Source of the DNA: Chloroherpetonaceae bacterium
Lineage (GTDB): Bacteria; Bacteroidota; Chlorobiia; Chlorobiales; Thermochlorobacteraceae
DNA length: 64,000 nucleotides
Assembly (NCBI GenBank): GCA_033763895.1
Contig: JANRJQ010000004.1
Coordinates: 1-64,000, forward strand
Direction of reading: 5' to 3'
Below, piece by piece: positions 52,081-61,617 of the stretch. Position 1 is the first letter of the stretch, and every line of letters begins with the position of its first letter. A program made the position numbers and the translations under genes. The notes below the pieces were generated by a model. That model searched no databases. It was not told where the DNA came from and saw nothing but the letters and a program-made list of their open reading frames with translations.

Positions 52081-53157
52081 TCAATTCGCATGCATGTTCA
52101 ATACACTTATCAATTTTGAAGCAAGTAAATCATTCTCGTTTTTAGAATCAACACCAAATTCCACCCCGATTTCTAAATAGAAACAAGCATCTTTTGCCAG
52201 CCTTCCAAAAATTTGTTCATTTGCCTTTAATCGAAAGTAATCTTTTTCGGTTGTTACAATAAGGTTAATCCCCTTTCTCAATCTTCTTAAAAGAATATCT
52301 TCAATATCCCTTTCTTGAAAAATGTAATGATCAGGGAATACTTTGAATTCGTCAACCAAGAGTCCTGCATATTCAAGTGTCTCCCGAAAACTATTTGGGT
52401 CGCCTATGCCGCAAAAAGCAAACACCGAAGTGTAATTGAAATTATTCTTTCCTAAGTCGATCAATTCTCCGGTTGCAAAACTTCTTAAGCCTTTAATCAC
52501 CATAGTTGTTTTCACGATAGGTTTGTGGTATGGTGCAATTTCTTTTGTTATTTGTTTAATGGGTGAATAACGATCAACTTTTGAAAGTAGAATAAAGTCT
52601 GCCCGTTTAATCCCATCAACACTCTCTCGTAATCTTCCGAGAGGAATCAAGAAATCTTCAAATGGAGAACGCAGGGGATTAATCACTAAAAGATCCAAAT
52701 CTCGACGAATTGATTGATGTTGAAATCCATCATCTAAAAGAATGACATCAGGAAGGTGGTTTCCAAAATCTCGTAAGATTAATTCGACACCTTCGGAACG
52801 AACTTCTGCGACAACAACAATCGTTTTCGGATTTCGCCTTGCAAGCATTAAAGGCTCATCACCTGCTTCGCTTGCACTAAGCCTTACTAAATTTCCATCG
52901 CAAACCGTAAGCGTACCTTTGGTTTTTCTGCCGTATCCCCTAGATATTACGGCCACTCGCACATTTTGAGATAAATAAAATTGAATCAACCAATCGACAA
53001 TCGGCGTCTTCCCTTCGCCACCAACCGAGAGATTCCCAACCGAGACTACTGGAATTGGCGAATTGTAAACCTTTAAAAACCCCTTTTCAAATGCCTTATT
53101 TCTTAGCGTAGTTATGAATTCATAAAATAAAGCAAGTGCCTTTAAGGCTAATTTCAT
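52081..53157 (-). CDS. lpxK: Tetraacyldisaccharide 4'-kinase
   Basis: This enzyme phosphorylates the 4' position of the lipid A precursor, a late cytoplasmic-face step. I choose the ATG at 53157 (MKLALKALALFYEFITTL), because the longer frame to 53217 runs through the terminator of the ferritin gene. The Walker A region SVGNLSVGGEGKTP near residue 40 and the RGYGRKTKG motif are the family signature. The N-terminal segment is the usual hydrophobic membrane anchor. It shows that the organism makes lipid A-type LPS or LOS. The last step, acylation, is not encoded here. Confidence 0.93.
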   Translation of the reverse strand: MKLALKALALFYEFITTLRNKAFEKGFLKVYNSPIPVVSVGNLSVGGEGKTPIVDWLIQFYLSQNVRVAVISRGYGRKTKGTLTVCDGNLVRLSASEAGDEPLMLARRNPKTIVVVAEVRSEGVELILRDFGNHLPDVILLDDGFQHQSIRRDLDLLVINPLRSPFEDFLIPLGRLRESVDGIKRADFILLSKVDRYSPIKQITKEIAPYHKPIVKTTMVIKGLRSFATGELIDLGKNNFNYTSVFAFCGIGDPNSFRETLEYAGLLVDEFKVFPDHYIFQERDIEDILLRRLRKGINLIVTTEKDYFRLKANEQIFGRLAKDACFYLEIGVEFGVDSKNENDLLASKLISVLNMHAN

Positions 53158-53186
53158 AACCGATTCATTGAATTGAAAAGATTTAA

Positions 53187-53222
53187 AATAAAAAAGCATT
53201 GGCAAGATTCTTACCAATGCTT
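53187..53222 (-). terminator. Terminator after the ferritin-like gene
   Basis: aagcattgg (53194-53202) pairs with ccaatgctt (53214-53222) with an 11-nt loop, followed on the minus strand by a T-rich run (rc of 53186-53195). It lies 17 nt after the ferritin-like stop and before lpxK, which supports the shorter lpxK start. Confidence 0.65.
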
Positions 53223-53238
53223 CTGATGAAAGGTAAAT

Positions 53239-53751
53239 TTATTTCTTTCGGAAGGGTTCAATGTCTCCGGGGTTTCTCAGCATTTTATTGACTTCCATAA
53301 TATGAAGCTCTTCATCATGTATCATTTGACGAGCATACTCTTCCAAAAGCACCGATTTGCCTTCAACACAGTCAAGCAGATCTTTGTATAGTGAAAGACC
53401 CATTTCTTCATGCTCAAGGGATTCACGAAGTATCGCACCGATATCATGATTTTCAGTTTCTAGCAATTGACCAATTCCAAGTGAAGGATGCTCACCCAAT
53501 CCCGTAATCAATTCGCCCGCCTGATGAGCATGTGTGAGCGATTCACTCGCTTGAGTTCTAAGCCAAGAGACGATTGGAATTCGATTATACCCGTATATCA
53601 TAAATGAATAATGGGTGTAGCGAACAACACCTGCAAGTTCAGCTTCTAAAATCTTGTTCAAAATTTTAACAGCTTCTTTCAAAATCGAAGAATCTGCCGC
53701 TGAATGCTCTTGATGCTTCATTTGTGATTTTTTGTTCTTTTTATCTGACAT
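53239..53751 (-). CDS. Bacterioferritin-like (ferritin superfamily) protein
   Basis: This is a ferritin-like four-helix-bundle protein of about 170 residues. The start at ATG 53751 is preferred; an upstream ATG at 53784 adds 11 atypical residues. Metal-ligand-like residues appear in the first helix (LEAELAGVVRYTHY), the second (ASESLTHAHQAGE) and the later LEHEEMGLSLYKDLL and RQMIHDEELHI. The second motif is ESLTH rather than the strict ExxH of bacterioferritin. It likely stores or detoxifies iron. A bacterioferritin or Dps-type role is possible; true heme-binding is not shown. Confidence 0.82.
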   Translation of the reverse strand: MSDKKNKKSQMKHQEHSAADSSILKEAVKILNKILEAELAGVVRYTHYSFMIYGYNRIPIVSWLRTQASESLTHAHQAGELITGLGEHPSLGIGQLLETENHDIGAILRESLEHEEMGLSLYKDLLDCVEGKSVLLEEYARQMIHDEELHIMEVNKMLRNPGDIEPFRKK

Positions 53752-53874
53752 GCGAAAATCTAAAGTATTTATTAATGAAAACATGAATAAACATACATTT
53801 TTTTATCTGTACATTTCGTAGATGATTCTTAAAATCAATCTGTTTGTACTTCGTCTAATTTTGATTCTGTTGTT

Positions 53875-55146
53875 ATGGCGGATTTAAATAACCTTAGCTC
53901 TCTTCCACAAAACACACTTTTGCTTCTCAAAAAAGCGAAGTCTTCTTCATCTTCCCTTTTACGGCTCACAACAAAAGAAGCAGAGGACGCACTTTCTAAA
54001 ATTGCAATCGAGTTAGAAAAATATTCTCAACGGATACTTGAAGCCAATTCGCGAGACTTGAAGAAAATGGACCCCAATAATCCTAAGTATGATCGTCTTC
54101 TCCTTTCTCCTTCAAGGCTTGAATCAATTCTAAAGGATATGAGGCGCGTTTCTTTGCTACCATCGCCAATTGGTACTGTGTTGGAGAGAAAAAAGCTTGA
54201 GAATGGTTTAACTCTTGAAAAGATTCGCGTTCCTTTAGGCTCTGTGGGTGTCATCTATGAAGCCCGCCCCAATGTTACTTTTGACGTTTTTGCGCTTTGC
54301 TTCAAATCTGGAAATGTTTGCATACTCAAAGGCGGAAGTGATGCTGAAGAAACCAATCGAGCAGCGGTTCAAGCCATTCAAGAGATTCTTACATCCTTAG
54401 GGCTGAATCCTTCAATCATTACACTTCTTCCAATTGAACGAGCAGCAACAGATATTTTGCTTTCTGCAAGAGAGTATGTTGATGTTCTCATCCCAAGAGG
54501 AAGTCAAGAATTGATTCAATTCGTAAGAGAAAAATCCCTTGTAGCGGTAATTGAAACCGGCGCAGGAATCGTTCATACTTATTTCGACCAATCAGGCGAT
54601 TTAGAAAAAGGAAAAGAAATAATATATAATGCAAAAACTCGCCGCCCCAGTGTTTGTAATAGTCTTGATACCCTAATTATTCATCGAAGCCGTCTAAACG
54701 ACCTGATTCCATTAGTTCGTCCATTACTTGAAAAGCGTGTTCTGATTTACGCCGATGAACTTTCGTTCAAAACCCTTGATGGTAATTATCCGTATTTAGA
54801 AAAAGCAACTGAGGAACATTTTGGAATCGAATTTTTATCTCTCACATTATCAGTTAAAACCGTTGATACTTTCGAGCACGCCTTAGCTCACATAGCTCAA
54901 TTCAGCTCAAAACATAGTGAAGCCATAATCTCTGAAGATGCGGGAGTTATTGAAGACTTTCTCAATTTGGTAGATGCTGCCGCAGTCTATGCCAATGCTT
55001 CAACTGCTTTTACAGATGGCGGTGAATTCGGAATGGGGGCAGAAATCGGAATTAGCACACAAAAGCTCCACGCCCGTGGCCCAATGGCACTTCCTGAGCT
55101 TTGTACTTATAAATGGAAAATTCGTGGAGATGGACAGGTTCGATAA
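53875..55146 (+). CDS. proA: Glutamate-5-semialdehyde dehydrogenase (gamma-glutamyl phosphate reductase)
   Basis: This enzyme (423 residues) reduces gamma-glutamyl phosphate to glutamate semialdehyde in proline synthesis. The [25 protein letters not shown] motif near 123-147 and [13 protein letters not shown] near 149-161 are typical. The catalytic Cys is in [13 protein letters not shown] near 262. No proB is adjacent. A strong terminator follows directly. The window also encodes the catabolic enzyme pruA. Confidence 0.97.
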   Translation: MADLNNLSSLPQNTLLLLKKAKSSSSSLLRLTTKEAEDALSKIAIELEKYSQRILEANSRDLKKMDPNNPKYDRLLLSPSRLESILKDMRRVSLLPSPIGTVLERKKLENGLTLEKIRVPLGSVGVIYEARPNVTFDVFALCFKSGNVCILKGGSDAEETNRAAVQAIQEILTSLGLNPSIITLLPIERAATDILLSAREYVDVLIPRGSQELIQFVREKSLVAVIETGAGIVHTYFDQSGDLEKGKEIIYNAKTRRPSVCNSLDTLIIHRSRLNDLIPLVRPLLEKRVLIYADELSFKTLDGNYPYLEKATEEHFGIEFLSLTLSVKTVDTFEHALAHIAQFSSKHSEAIISEDAGVIEDFLNLVDAAAVYANASTAFTDGGEFGMGAEIGISTQKLHARGPMALPELCTYKWKIRGDGQVR

Positions 55147-55175
55147 AAAAGAGCGCCTTCTTGGCGCTCTTTTTC
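55145..55175 (+). terminator. Terminator after proA
   Basis: aaaaagagcgcc pairs with ggcgctcttttt across a 5-nt loop, starting at the proA stop codon. It probably also ends the convergent sucC transcript (stop at 55197). Confidence 0.85.
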
Positions 55176-55196
55176 TTAACAAGGTTGTTTGAAGCT

Positions 55197-56375
55197 TTAA
55201 TTCATTGAAACCACACTCGTTATCTTTTGAGCGGCATCGCCCAATCCCTCCGCGCCAATGAGATTAAGACCGGATTCATCTAACATTTGTCGTGCAATAT
55301 CGGCATTGGTTCCAGCCAAGCGAACAATAACAGGCACTTGAATATTTATCCCTTTTGCAGCTTCAATAATTCCGGCGGCAACACGGTCACATCGAACAAT
55401 CCCTCCAAAAATGTTAACAAAAATGGCTTTGACATTTTTATCTCCCAAGATAATCCGAAATCCCTCCTGTACGGTCTTTGCACTTGCCCCACCGCCTACA
55501 TCCAAAAAGTTAGCCGGTTTTGCCCCTGCAAGTTTTATCACATCCATCGTTGCCATAGCAAGTCCGGCACCATTTACCATACAGCCAACATTTCCATCCA
55601 AGCGAACATAGTTTAAGTTTGAACGAGAGGCTTCTACTTCAAGCGGATCCTCCTCTGTTTCATCACGTAATGCCGCATATTCTTTGTGTCGAAATAGCGC
55701 GTTCTCATCCAAGTTAATCTTCGCGTCCAAAGCAAGAACGCGTCCCTCCTTAGTCACCACCAATGGATTAATCTCTGCAATTGAGGCATCTGATTTCAGA
55801 AAAGCATCATAAAGAGCATGAATAAATTGCACAGCGTTTTTGTATTGATCTCCTGAAAGACCTAAGAATAACGCTGCTTCCCGTGCTTGAAATGCTTGAA
55901 GACCAAGAGTCGGATGAATGTGAATCTTTAATAATTTTTCAGGTGCTTCCTCAGCCACTTTTTCAATTTCCATTCCACCTTCAGTTGAAACCATCAAAAC
56001 ATTCATTGATACAGCACGGTCAAGCGTAATTCCAAGGTAAAACTCCTTTTCGATTGCCATTCCCTCTTCAACAATTAACCGTCGAACGATCTTCCCCTCA
56101 GGTCCTGTTTGGTGGGTGACAAGTTTAGCACCGATTAAGCGACTTGCCACTTGAAACGCTTCTTCCGCCGAACCAACAACCTTTACTCCGCCTGCCTTAC
56201 CTCTTCCGCCTGCATGAATCTGTGCCTTTACAACCACTTTTCCTCCCCCTTGTGCAGAAAGCATTTTTTCAGCTTCAACTTTTGCGTCTTCTGCGTTGTA
56301 AACAACAACATTTTTTGGGACAGAAACGCCATATTGCTTTAACAAATCTTTTGCTTGATGCTCGTGAATATTCAT
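55197..56375 (-). CDS. sucC: Succinate-CoA ligase (ADP-forming) subunit beta
   Basis: This TCA-cycle enzyme subunit (392 residues) has an N-terminal ATP-grasp domain (MNIHEHQAKDLLKQYGV opening, KAQIHAGGRGKAGGVK near 51-66) and a C-terminal CoA-ligase domain with GNVGCMVNGAGLAMATMD and NIFGGIVRCD. The length is normal. No sucD follows; the alpha subunit must be encoded elsewhere. Confidence 0.97.
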   Translation of the reverse strand: MNIHEHQAKDLLKQYGVSVPKNVVVYNAEDAKVEAEKMLSAQGGGKVVVKAQIHAGGRGKAGGVKVVGSAEEAFQVASRLIGAKLVTHQTGPEGKIVRRLIVEEGMAIEKEFYLGITLDRAVSMNVLMVSTEGGMEIEKVAEEAPEKLLKIHIHPTLGLQAFQAREAALFLGLSGDQYKNAVQFIHALYDAFLKSDASIAEINPLVVTKEGRVLALDAKINLDENALFRHKEYAALRDETEEDPLEVEASRSNLNYVRLDGNVGCMVNGAGLAMATMDVIKLAGAKPANFLDVGGGASAKTVQEGFRIILGDKNVKAIFVNIFGGIVRCDRVAAGIIEAAKGINIQVPVIVRLAGTNADIARQMLDESGLNLIGAEGLGDAAQKITSVVSMN

Positions 56376-56439
56376 TGATTTACAGAATAGATTTAAAAAT
56401 TATTTTCTTTTAATGTTTACAAAATGTTTTATGAAGTTT

Positions 56440-57630
56440 TTAACTGCGATACTTTGAAACTATCATTTCAGCCTCTTCTTCAACTGAGCGCATGATTTCA
56501 TTAAATGGCACCTCGCCCAATTCCATCCGAATTCCTTCAAAATTTCGACGATGTAATTCAGCTTCCTCTTCTTCCAAAGAACTTGAAAGCAAATGTGAAA
56601 CATAAAGATACTTAACCGCTTCAAAGTCACTTTTTGTATGATGCAAAAAAATTCCAAGTTGAGAAGCAGCCGCAGCGACTCCGGAAATATTTTTCAATTG
56701 ATCTTGCGTTTCAAAAATTTCTAAAAATTTCGCTCGTGCTTTTTTCATTTGACCATTCGAAGCATAAATCGCCGCTAATTGATTTCTGGTAGCCATTGCA
56801 CCCATCATGTTTTCTAATTCATCTAATTCACCAATAGCCTTCTCCATCGCCTCTGTTGCTTCCAACATTCGGTTAAGAACCAAACAAACTGATGCGAATT
56901 GAAGACGAATCATCACCGTTAACCTCAGTTCAGATTCTGATACTTCCAACGCCATTTTCAGTAAATCATATGCATCCGGAAACATTTTTTTTTCAATCAA
57001 CTCTGGAAGAAGTGACAATGTCATTTGAACGGATTGCATGTCAAGCCCGGCACTCATCAAATGAAATTGAATCGCTTTTGCTCGATTTCCTTCATTAAAA
57101 TTGACATCGCAAACTTTTTTTGTATAAAAGTTCGCAAGGGCTATGTGTGCATTTCGGTTATCTTCCTGTGAGACATGAAGCTTTCTTTTTACTATTTCTG
57201 AAACAGAAAAATAGTTGATCTCTTTGAGAATTTCTGCTGATAAGAAACCGCTGTTAGCCAAACTAAGAAAGGCATCTTCAGGGGAATGGTTAAATGCTTC
57301 GGTCAATTGAAGCTCACGCCAAACAAGTTGAATATCGTCATAGGTTAACGGGGATAATAGTCTTGAAAGCACAACGAAAAGAGCAAGTTCATTCGGTAAT
57401 TTCCCATTTTGCAAAGTTTTAATTGCCAATTCCGCCAATTTGATTTCGATGCTTCCACCAGTAGGTTGATTTGAGCTGAGAGCGTTTATGAGATTATTAC
57501 CGGATTCGTCTTGTCGGAGAAGAAAGTTAAGCATCGACTTATGCTGGGGCTTATTTAATTGCGGATATTTTTCAATAGCCTGTGAGATGATTGACTCAGG
57601 TTTTGTTAATTCCTGTTCCGTATAAATCAT
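56440..57630 (-). CDS. TPR-repeat protein resembling the C-terminal half of a STAND/MalT-type regulator
   Basis: This is a cytosolic protein of 396 residues. Residues 80-165 (LPNELALFVVLSRLLSPLTYDDIQLVW onward) resemble the winged-helix domain that follows the NTPase of STAND proteins. Residues 165-380 form helical TPR-like repeats (NRAKAIQFHLMSAGLDM, MLEATEAMEKAIGELDELE, NGQMKKARAKFLEIFETQDQL, and so on). There is no Walker motif, so the NTPase is missing, either lost or supplied by another protein. A protein-protein scaffold or regulatory role is likely. It stands between dus and sucC on the same strand. Confidence 0.6.
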   Translation of the reverse strand: MIYTEQELTKPESIISQAIEKYPQLNKPQHKSMLNFLLRQDESGNNLINALSSNQPTGGSIEIKLAELAIKTLQNGKLPNELALFVVLSRLLSPLTYDDIQLVWRELQLTEAFNHSPEDAFLSLANSGFLSAEILKEINYFSVSEIVKRKLHVSQEDNRNAHIALANFYTKKVCDVNFNEGNRAKAIQFHLMSAGLDMQSVQMTLSLLPELIEKKMFPDAYDLLKMALEVSESELRLTVMIRLQFASVCLVLNRMLEATEAMEKAIGELDELENMMGAMATRNQLAAIYASNGQMKKARAKFLEIFETQDQLKNISGVAAAASQLGIFLHHTKSDFEAVKYLYVSHLLSSSLEEEEAELHRRNFEGIRMELGEVPFNEIMRSVEEEAEMIVSKYRS

Positions 57631-57676
57631 TGAGACCTCCGTTTTTTATTCTAAGAAACAACTTACTTGCGGATGA

Positions 57677-58735
57677 TTAATTTTCTATGATTGCAGGTTC
57701 TAAAATTAATTTCTTGGAGTGATCATTCAGATATTCAGCATCTCTATGAAATGTTCCATCTCGTAAGTGGCGTTCACATTCAAATTTAAATTCCTCCAAT
57801 CTTTCGAGAATTTTTCGCCAATCGTTTTCTCTCACTAAAAAATCTCTTACTTTCGATACGCTTGGAAGACCTTTCAAATAGGTTGAGTAATGACGTCGCA
57901 TTTCAAGAACGCCATATTTTTCACCTTTCCATTCCAAAGACATTTTTAGGTGTTCAGCAGCAACATCAATTCGCTCTTCATAACTCGGCGGGAATGGAAG
58001 CCCCCCGGTTTTCATTAGGATTTTCGAGTCTCGAAAAATAAAGGGATTGCCAATTGCACCTCGGCCAATCATTACCCCATCAACTTCACTTTCCTTAAAT
58101 CGCTTTGGCACATCTTCGGCATTCCAAATATCACCGTTACCAATTATTGGAATTGAAGCGATTTCTTTCGCCCGCCGAATCCACTCCCAATCTGCCACAC
58201 CCTTAAACATTTGCTTTTTTGTTCGCCCGTGGATAGTTAATGCTGCAATTCCGCAACCTTCAAGACGCTTTAAGGTATCTAAAATTGAAATTGAATTTTC
58301 ATCCCAGCCAATTCTCGTTTTACAAGTCACCGGAAGTTTTACCGCCTTTACTACCGCCGAAGTAATTTCCTCCATTAACCAAGGAGTACAGAGCAAACCG
58401 GATCCTGCACCTCTTCCAGCCACTTGCTTTGCAGGACATCCGTAATTAATATCTATAAAATCAGGATTTGCAGATTCTGCAATCAATGCCGCCTCAACCA
58501 TTGCTTCGACTTGATTGCCAAATATTTGAATTGATACCGGACGCTCATCATCAAATACGGTAATTTTGCGAAGCGACTTTGCAGCGCCTCTCACCAAACC
58601 CTCAGAACTTACAAATTCAGTATAGACGATATCAGCTCCAAATTTTTTACAAAGTCTGCGAAATGAAGGATCTGTAACATCCTCCATAGGTGCTAAAACA
58701 ATCGGTTTATCGATATCAATATTTCCAATCTTCAT
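57677..58735 (-). CDS. dusB: tRNA-dihydrouridine synthase
   Basis: This FMN enzyme (352 residues) reduces uridines in the D loop of tRNAs. The N-terminal VLAPMEDVTDPSFRRLCKKFGADIVYTEFVSSEGL is the family signature. The catalytic Cys is in DINYGCPAKQVAGRGAGSGLL near 97-117. The C-terminal helical recruitment domain has the MRRHYSTYLKG segment. The Dus subtype (DusB-like) is the most likely call but cannot be proven by eye. Confidence 0.92.
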   Translation of the reverse strand: MKIGNIDIDKPIVLAPMEDVTDPSFRRLCKKFGADIVYTEFVSSEGLVRGAAKSLRKITVFDDERPVSIQIFGNQVEAMVEAALIAESANPDFIDINYGCPAKQVAGRGAGSGLLCTPWLMEEITSAVVKAVKLPVTCKTRIGWDENSISILDTLKRLEGCGIAALTIHGRTKKQMFKGVADWEWIRRAKEIASIPIIGNGDIWNAEDVPKRFKESEVDGVMIGRGAIGNPFIFRDSKILMKTGGLPFPPSYEERIDVAAEHLKMSLEWKGEKYGVLEMRRHYSTYLKGLPSVSKVRDFLVRENDWRKILERLEEFKFECERHLRDGTFHRDAEYLNDHSKKLILEPAIIEN

Positions 58736-58797
58736 AAATTATCGTCACTTTCAAGAACATTTCATTTCTAAATAATAAAGATAAGCATTCCAATAAA

Positions 58798-59271
58798 ATG
58801 GCCGACATCGAATTCTCAGGAAAATTATCTCAAAATCACTTGACCGGGGTATGGGAAATTCTTTCATATGAAGTAACTGCATTAAACGGAGAGAAATTGT
58901 ATCCTTACTCACTTTCTCCAAAAGGATACTTAATCTACACGAAGGAATCTATAATGGCTGTTCAAATTATGCATCCAGAGCGACCGAAGCACCAAACGCC
59001 GGGCGTTGAAAATAACGATGAACTGAAGCGGCTTTATAACGGCTATATCGCTTACTTTGGAAGATATGCATTTGATGAAAAGCAACAGGAAGTCACACAC
59101 TTTGTAGAGGGAAGTTTACAGACTTGGATTATTGATACCAATCAAAAACGAGCGGCAAGTTTTCATATTAACAGCTTTACGGATACGCGCCTTATTTTGA
59201 GCGCCCATCTCTCAAGCGGCAGAAATACACGTTTTCATGAAATCACTTGGCGTCGAATCCGTGAGAAGTAA
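58798..59271 (+). CDS. Lipocalin-like domain protein
   Basis: This is a small cytosolic beta-barrel protein of 157 residues. The segment LTGVWEILSYEVTALNGEKLYPYSLSPKGYLIYTKESIMAVQI fits the lipocalin-like PF13924 family (GTWxLVSYE...GxLIYTxDGxMS). Binding of a small hydrophobic ligand is the fold's typical role; no ligand is known. It is single, convergent with the DUF429 gene 2 nt away. Confidence 0.8.
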   Translation: MADIEFSGKLSQNHLTGVWEILSYEVTALNGEKLYPYSLSPKGYLIYTKESIMAVQIMHPERPKHQTPGVENNDELKRLYNGYIAYFGRYAFDEKQQEVTHFVEGSLQTWIIDTNQKRAASFHINSFTDTRLILSAHLSSGRNTRFHEITWRRIREK

Positions 59272-59273
59272 CA

Positions 59274-59930
59274 TTATTCTCCTTTTCCATTGAGTTCAGC
59301 AATTTGAGCAACTTTCTTTTGTGAATCTGGAAGCGGAATGTGAATTAAGCCTTCGGAGGGGTCACCGCATCCTTCAGTTAGTTTGTACTGATAAAGAAAC
59401 GCTGTATAGGCTGAAAGAATCGCATCAAGCTCATCATCAGTTAGTAAAATGTTAGACGGTCTTGGCATATTCTTGATGATGCGAGCCAGTCTTGTTTGGG
59501 TAAATTCCCTTACCTCTTCAGAAGATTTTTTTCCGGCGACACTCAGTGCCAAACGTACCTTTGTGGCTTGTGGGTAAACTTCGATTAATTCATATCGCTG
59601 AGGCAAGGTTTTCCGGATTGCGATAGCTCGGAATGTGAGTTGAGCAAGCATAGATGTCGCAAACGCAGGTATTCCAAGTGAAGTAATGTCGCGATCACAC
59701 TTACGACTTGCGTAAGTTCCATATTTGCCACAGGGCAAAGTGATTGGTGCATCAACAGCCACGATTGACGGCCGATGATAATCGATGTAATTTCTTATGG
59801 CGATATCTGGCTTCACTTGGTTGACAAACACCAATTCGCGATTCGAATTGATTGCGGCCACACCTGTGATTTCATCAACTTTTGCTGATAAATCGACTCC
59901 AAAAAAAGTCTTTGTACGAATAGTAGGCAT
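59274..59930 (-). CDS. DUF429 domain protein
   Basis: This is a cytosolic protein of 218 residues with an RNase H-like fold. The TFFGVDLSAKVDEITGVAAI opening, VAVDAPITLPCG motif, RKCDRDITSLGIPAFATS and the PQATKVRLAL...DDELDAILSAYTAFLY motifs match DUF429. The function is unknown; the conserved Asp residues hint at a nuclease-like active site. Confidence 0.85.
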   Translation of the reverse strand: MPTIRTKTFFGVDLSAKVDEITGVAAINSNRELVFVNQVKPDIAIRNYIDYHRPSIVAVDAPITLPCGKYGTYASRKCDRDITSLGIPAFATSMLAQLTFRAIAIRKTLPQRYELIEVYPQATKVRLALSVAGKKSSEEVREFTQTRLARIIKNMPRPSNILLTDDELDAILSAYTAFLYQYKLTEGCGDPSEGLIHIPLPDSQKKVAQIAELNGKGE

Positions 59931-60080
59931 GATTTTACTAATGTACTACGGGGATCATTTTGATAACATGTTTAAATATAACCATTCCGATTCATTGAAA
60001 ACAAAATTGACTTGTCTTATAAAAAGTTTTTTTAAATAATTTAAATTATTCAAAAAGAATTAACCCAAAATAAGAAAGTA

Positions 60081-60109
60081 AAAAAAAGGCGGAAGTTAAC
60101 TTCCGCCTT
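60081..60109 (-). terminator. Terminator of the exbB-exbD-tonB operon
   Basis: A perfect 24-nt palindrome (60086-60109, aaggcggaagtt / aacttccgcctt) is followed on the minus strand by a T run (rc of 60081-60087). It lies 22 nt past the tonB stop. Confidence 0.85.
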
Positions 60110-60131
60110 AAGGTACCCCGTGAGTAAAATA

Positions 60132-61004
60132 TTATCGTTGGTTAAGTTTAAATCGGATTGGGACAGTCATCCAAACCTTGACCGCCTTGCCATTTTGGAT
60201 AGCAGGTGTATAAGTTGCTTTCATCACATTATCAATTGCCGCTTGATCGAAAATATCCGTACCGGGATTTTTCATAATCTGCGCTTTCTTTGGCCTTCCA
60301 TCCTTTTCAATGAGAACACGAACAACTACAAGACCTTCCATACCTGCGCGTTTTGCAACTTCCGGATAAGCAATAGCGGGCCGATCGACAAACTCAGGTT
60401 CTTTTTCTACTGCAACAAAATCTTCCGGATCGGCGTCGTCAAGTTGAACCGGCTCTTGTACCGGAACATAAGCCACCACATTTGGATCGCTTAGTCCTGT
60501 TGTATCGCCTTCACCAAAAGCATTTTTTTCAATCGCCTTTTTCACCACTTCCTGAGTCGCTAAGGTTTTCTGACGAGGCGCTTCCTCATCTTTGACCTTT
60601 TTAATTTGACCGACATCAGGTGCAGCTGGAGGCTTAATCATAGGCTTCGGTGGTGGTGGCGGCTGATCTTGATTCATAGGAGGGGGTGGTGCAAGTTCAT
60701 TTACACTTGTAATTACACGCTGCCTCACTTGCATTGCATCTTCATCGCCCTCTGCCAAAAGATCTTTCACAAAATGATAGGCATAAAAAGTGATGAAACT
60801 TGCAACGATTGCGCTAATAGTAAAAAATAGAGCACGACCCATATACGTATGGATCTCGTGACGAATGACAAGCCCACCGTAGCTAAGACGTCGAAATTTT
60901 TCCGTCTCTAAGTAATCTGGTTTCACAAACCAGTGCTTCATGTCTGCGGGGGCAACCGGCTTCGATGCAATCTCTTGCTGCATCATTTCGGGAGTGTTTT
61001 CCAT
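60132..61004 (-). CDS. TonB family energy transducer
   Basis: This is an inner-membrane-anchored periplasmic protein of 290 residues. A cytoplasmic start of about 50 residues is followed by one helix (about 53-75) and a proline-rich linker (APPPPMNQDQPPPPPKPMIKPP). The TonB C-terminal domain (about 208-290) contains YPEVAKRAGMEGLVVVRVLIEKDG. It transmits proton-motive energy to TonB-dependent receptors. It shares 1 nt with the upstream ExbD gene. The long cytoplasmic start is common in the FCB group. Confidence 0.93.
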   Translation of the reverse strand: MENTPEMMQQEIASKPVAPADMKHWFVKPDYLETEKFRRLSYGGLVIRHEIHTYMGRALFFTISAIVASFITFYAYHFVKDLLAEGDEDAMQVRQRVITSVNELAPPPPMNQDQPPPPPKPMIKPPAAPDVGQIKKVKDEEAPRQKTLATQEVVKKAIEKNAFGEGDTTGLSDPNVVAYVPVQEPVQLDDADPEDFVAVEKEPEFVDRPAIAYPEVAKRAGMEGLVVVRVLIEKDGRPKKAQIMKNPGTDIFDQAAIDNVMKATYTPAIQNGKAVKVWMTVPIRFKLNQR

Positions 61005-61594
61005 TATTTTTTTCCTCCTTTTGTTGGTGGTTCTGGTGTTAACGGGGTACCTGATTCAAAAGCAGTTACTAAAGCTCGATCTTCATCCAGCATTGGAGCA
61101 ATACTGAATCGATTCATTTTCATAAGGTTTAACTCATCAATAACATCAACGATATTTTTATACTTGGCTTTCTTATCTAATTTCAAAACCAGAGCTAAAA
61201 CATCTTGACCTACTTCTTGTTTTACTTCGGCAATTTGACCTTCGACGGTTGCCTTAAAATTTTTGGAGATTCCGGGCTTTCCACCGGTGGTATCATAAAG
61301 AGAAAAAAATTGAATTGGATTTTCTCCTCGTTGCCAATAAACTTTATTGCCTTCCATAATTTTTAAAGTCAACACGTTTGATTGCGCAACCACGACATCA
61401 AATTCCTTTGCAGGGAGATTGATTTCCATTGTTTGCGGTTTCGAAAATGTTGTTGTGAGCATAAAGAAGGTCAAAAGCAAAAAGGCAACATCCACCATCG
61501 GTGTCATATCCAAAGAGAATCCGCCTCTTCGCTTTTTGCGCTTCTTGCCTTTTTTCTTCCCTCCGCCTCCTTGCGGTGAGCCTACAGCACCCAT
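61004..61594 (-). CDS. ExbD/TolR family biopolymer transport protein (second copy)
   Basis: This is a membrane protein of 196 residues. A Gly/Lys-rich cytoplasmic head leads to one helix with the essential Asp in SLDMTPMVDVAFLLLTFFMLT. The periplasmic domain (about 60-190) is longer than in ExbD of E. coli. It forms a proton-driven motor with ExbB. It follows another, distinct ExbD gene and overlaps tonB by 1 nt, so the two ExbD may form a heteromer. Confidence 0.93.
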   Translation of the reverse strand: MGAVGSPQGGGGKKKGKKRKKRRGGFSLDMTPMVDVAFLLLTFFMLTTTFSKPQTMEINLPAKEFDVVVAQSNVLTLKIMEGNKVYWQRGENPIQFFSLYDTTGGKPGISKNFKATVEGQIAEVKQEVGQDVLALVLKLDKKAKYKNIVDVIDELNLMKMNRFSIAPMLDEDRALVTAFESGTPLTPEPPTKGGKK

Positions 61595-61617
61595 AGTTTA
61601 TAAATTAGTAGTTAATA

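Noticed and set aside
53158-53217. Longer N-terminus for lpxK
   Set aside because: The extra segment contains the terminator of the ferritin-like gene, and the hydrophobic anchor starts at 53157.
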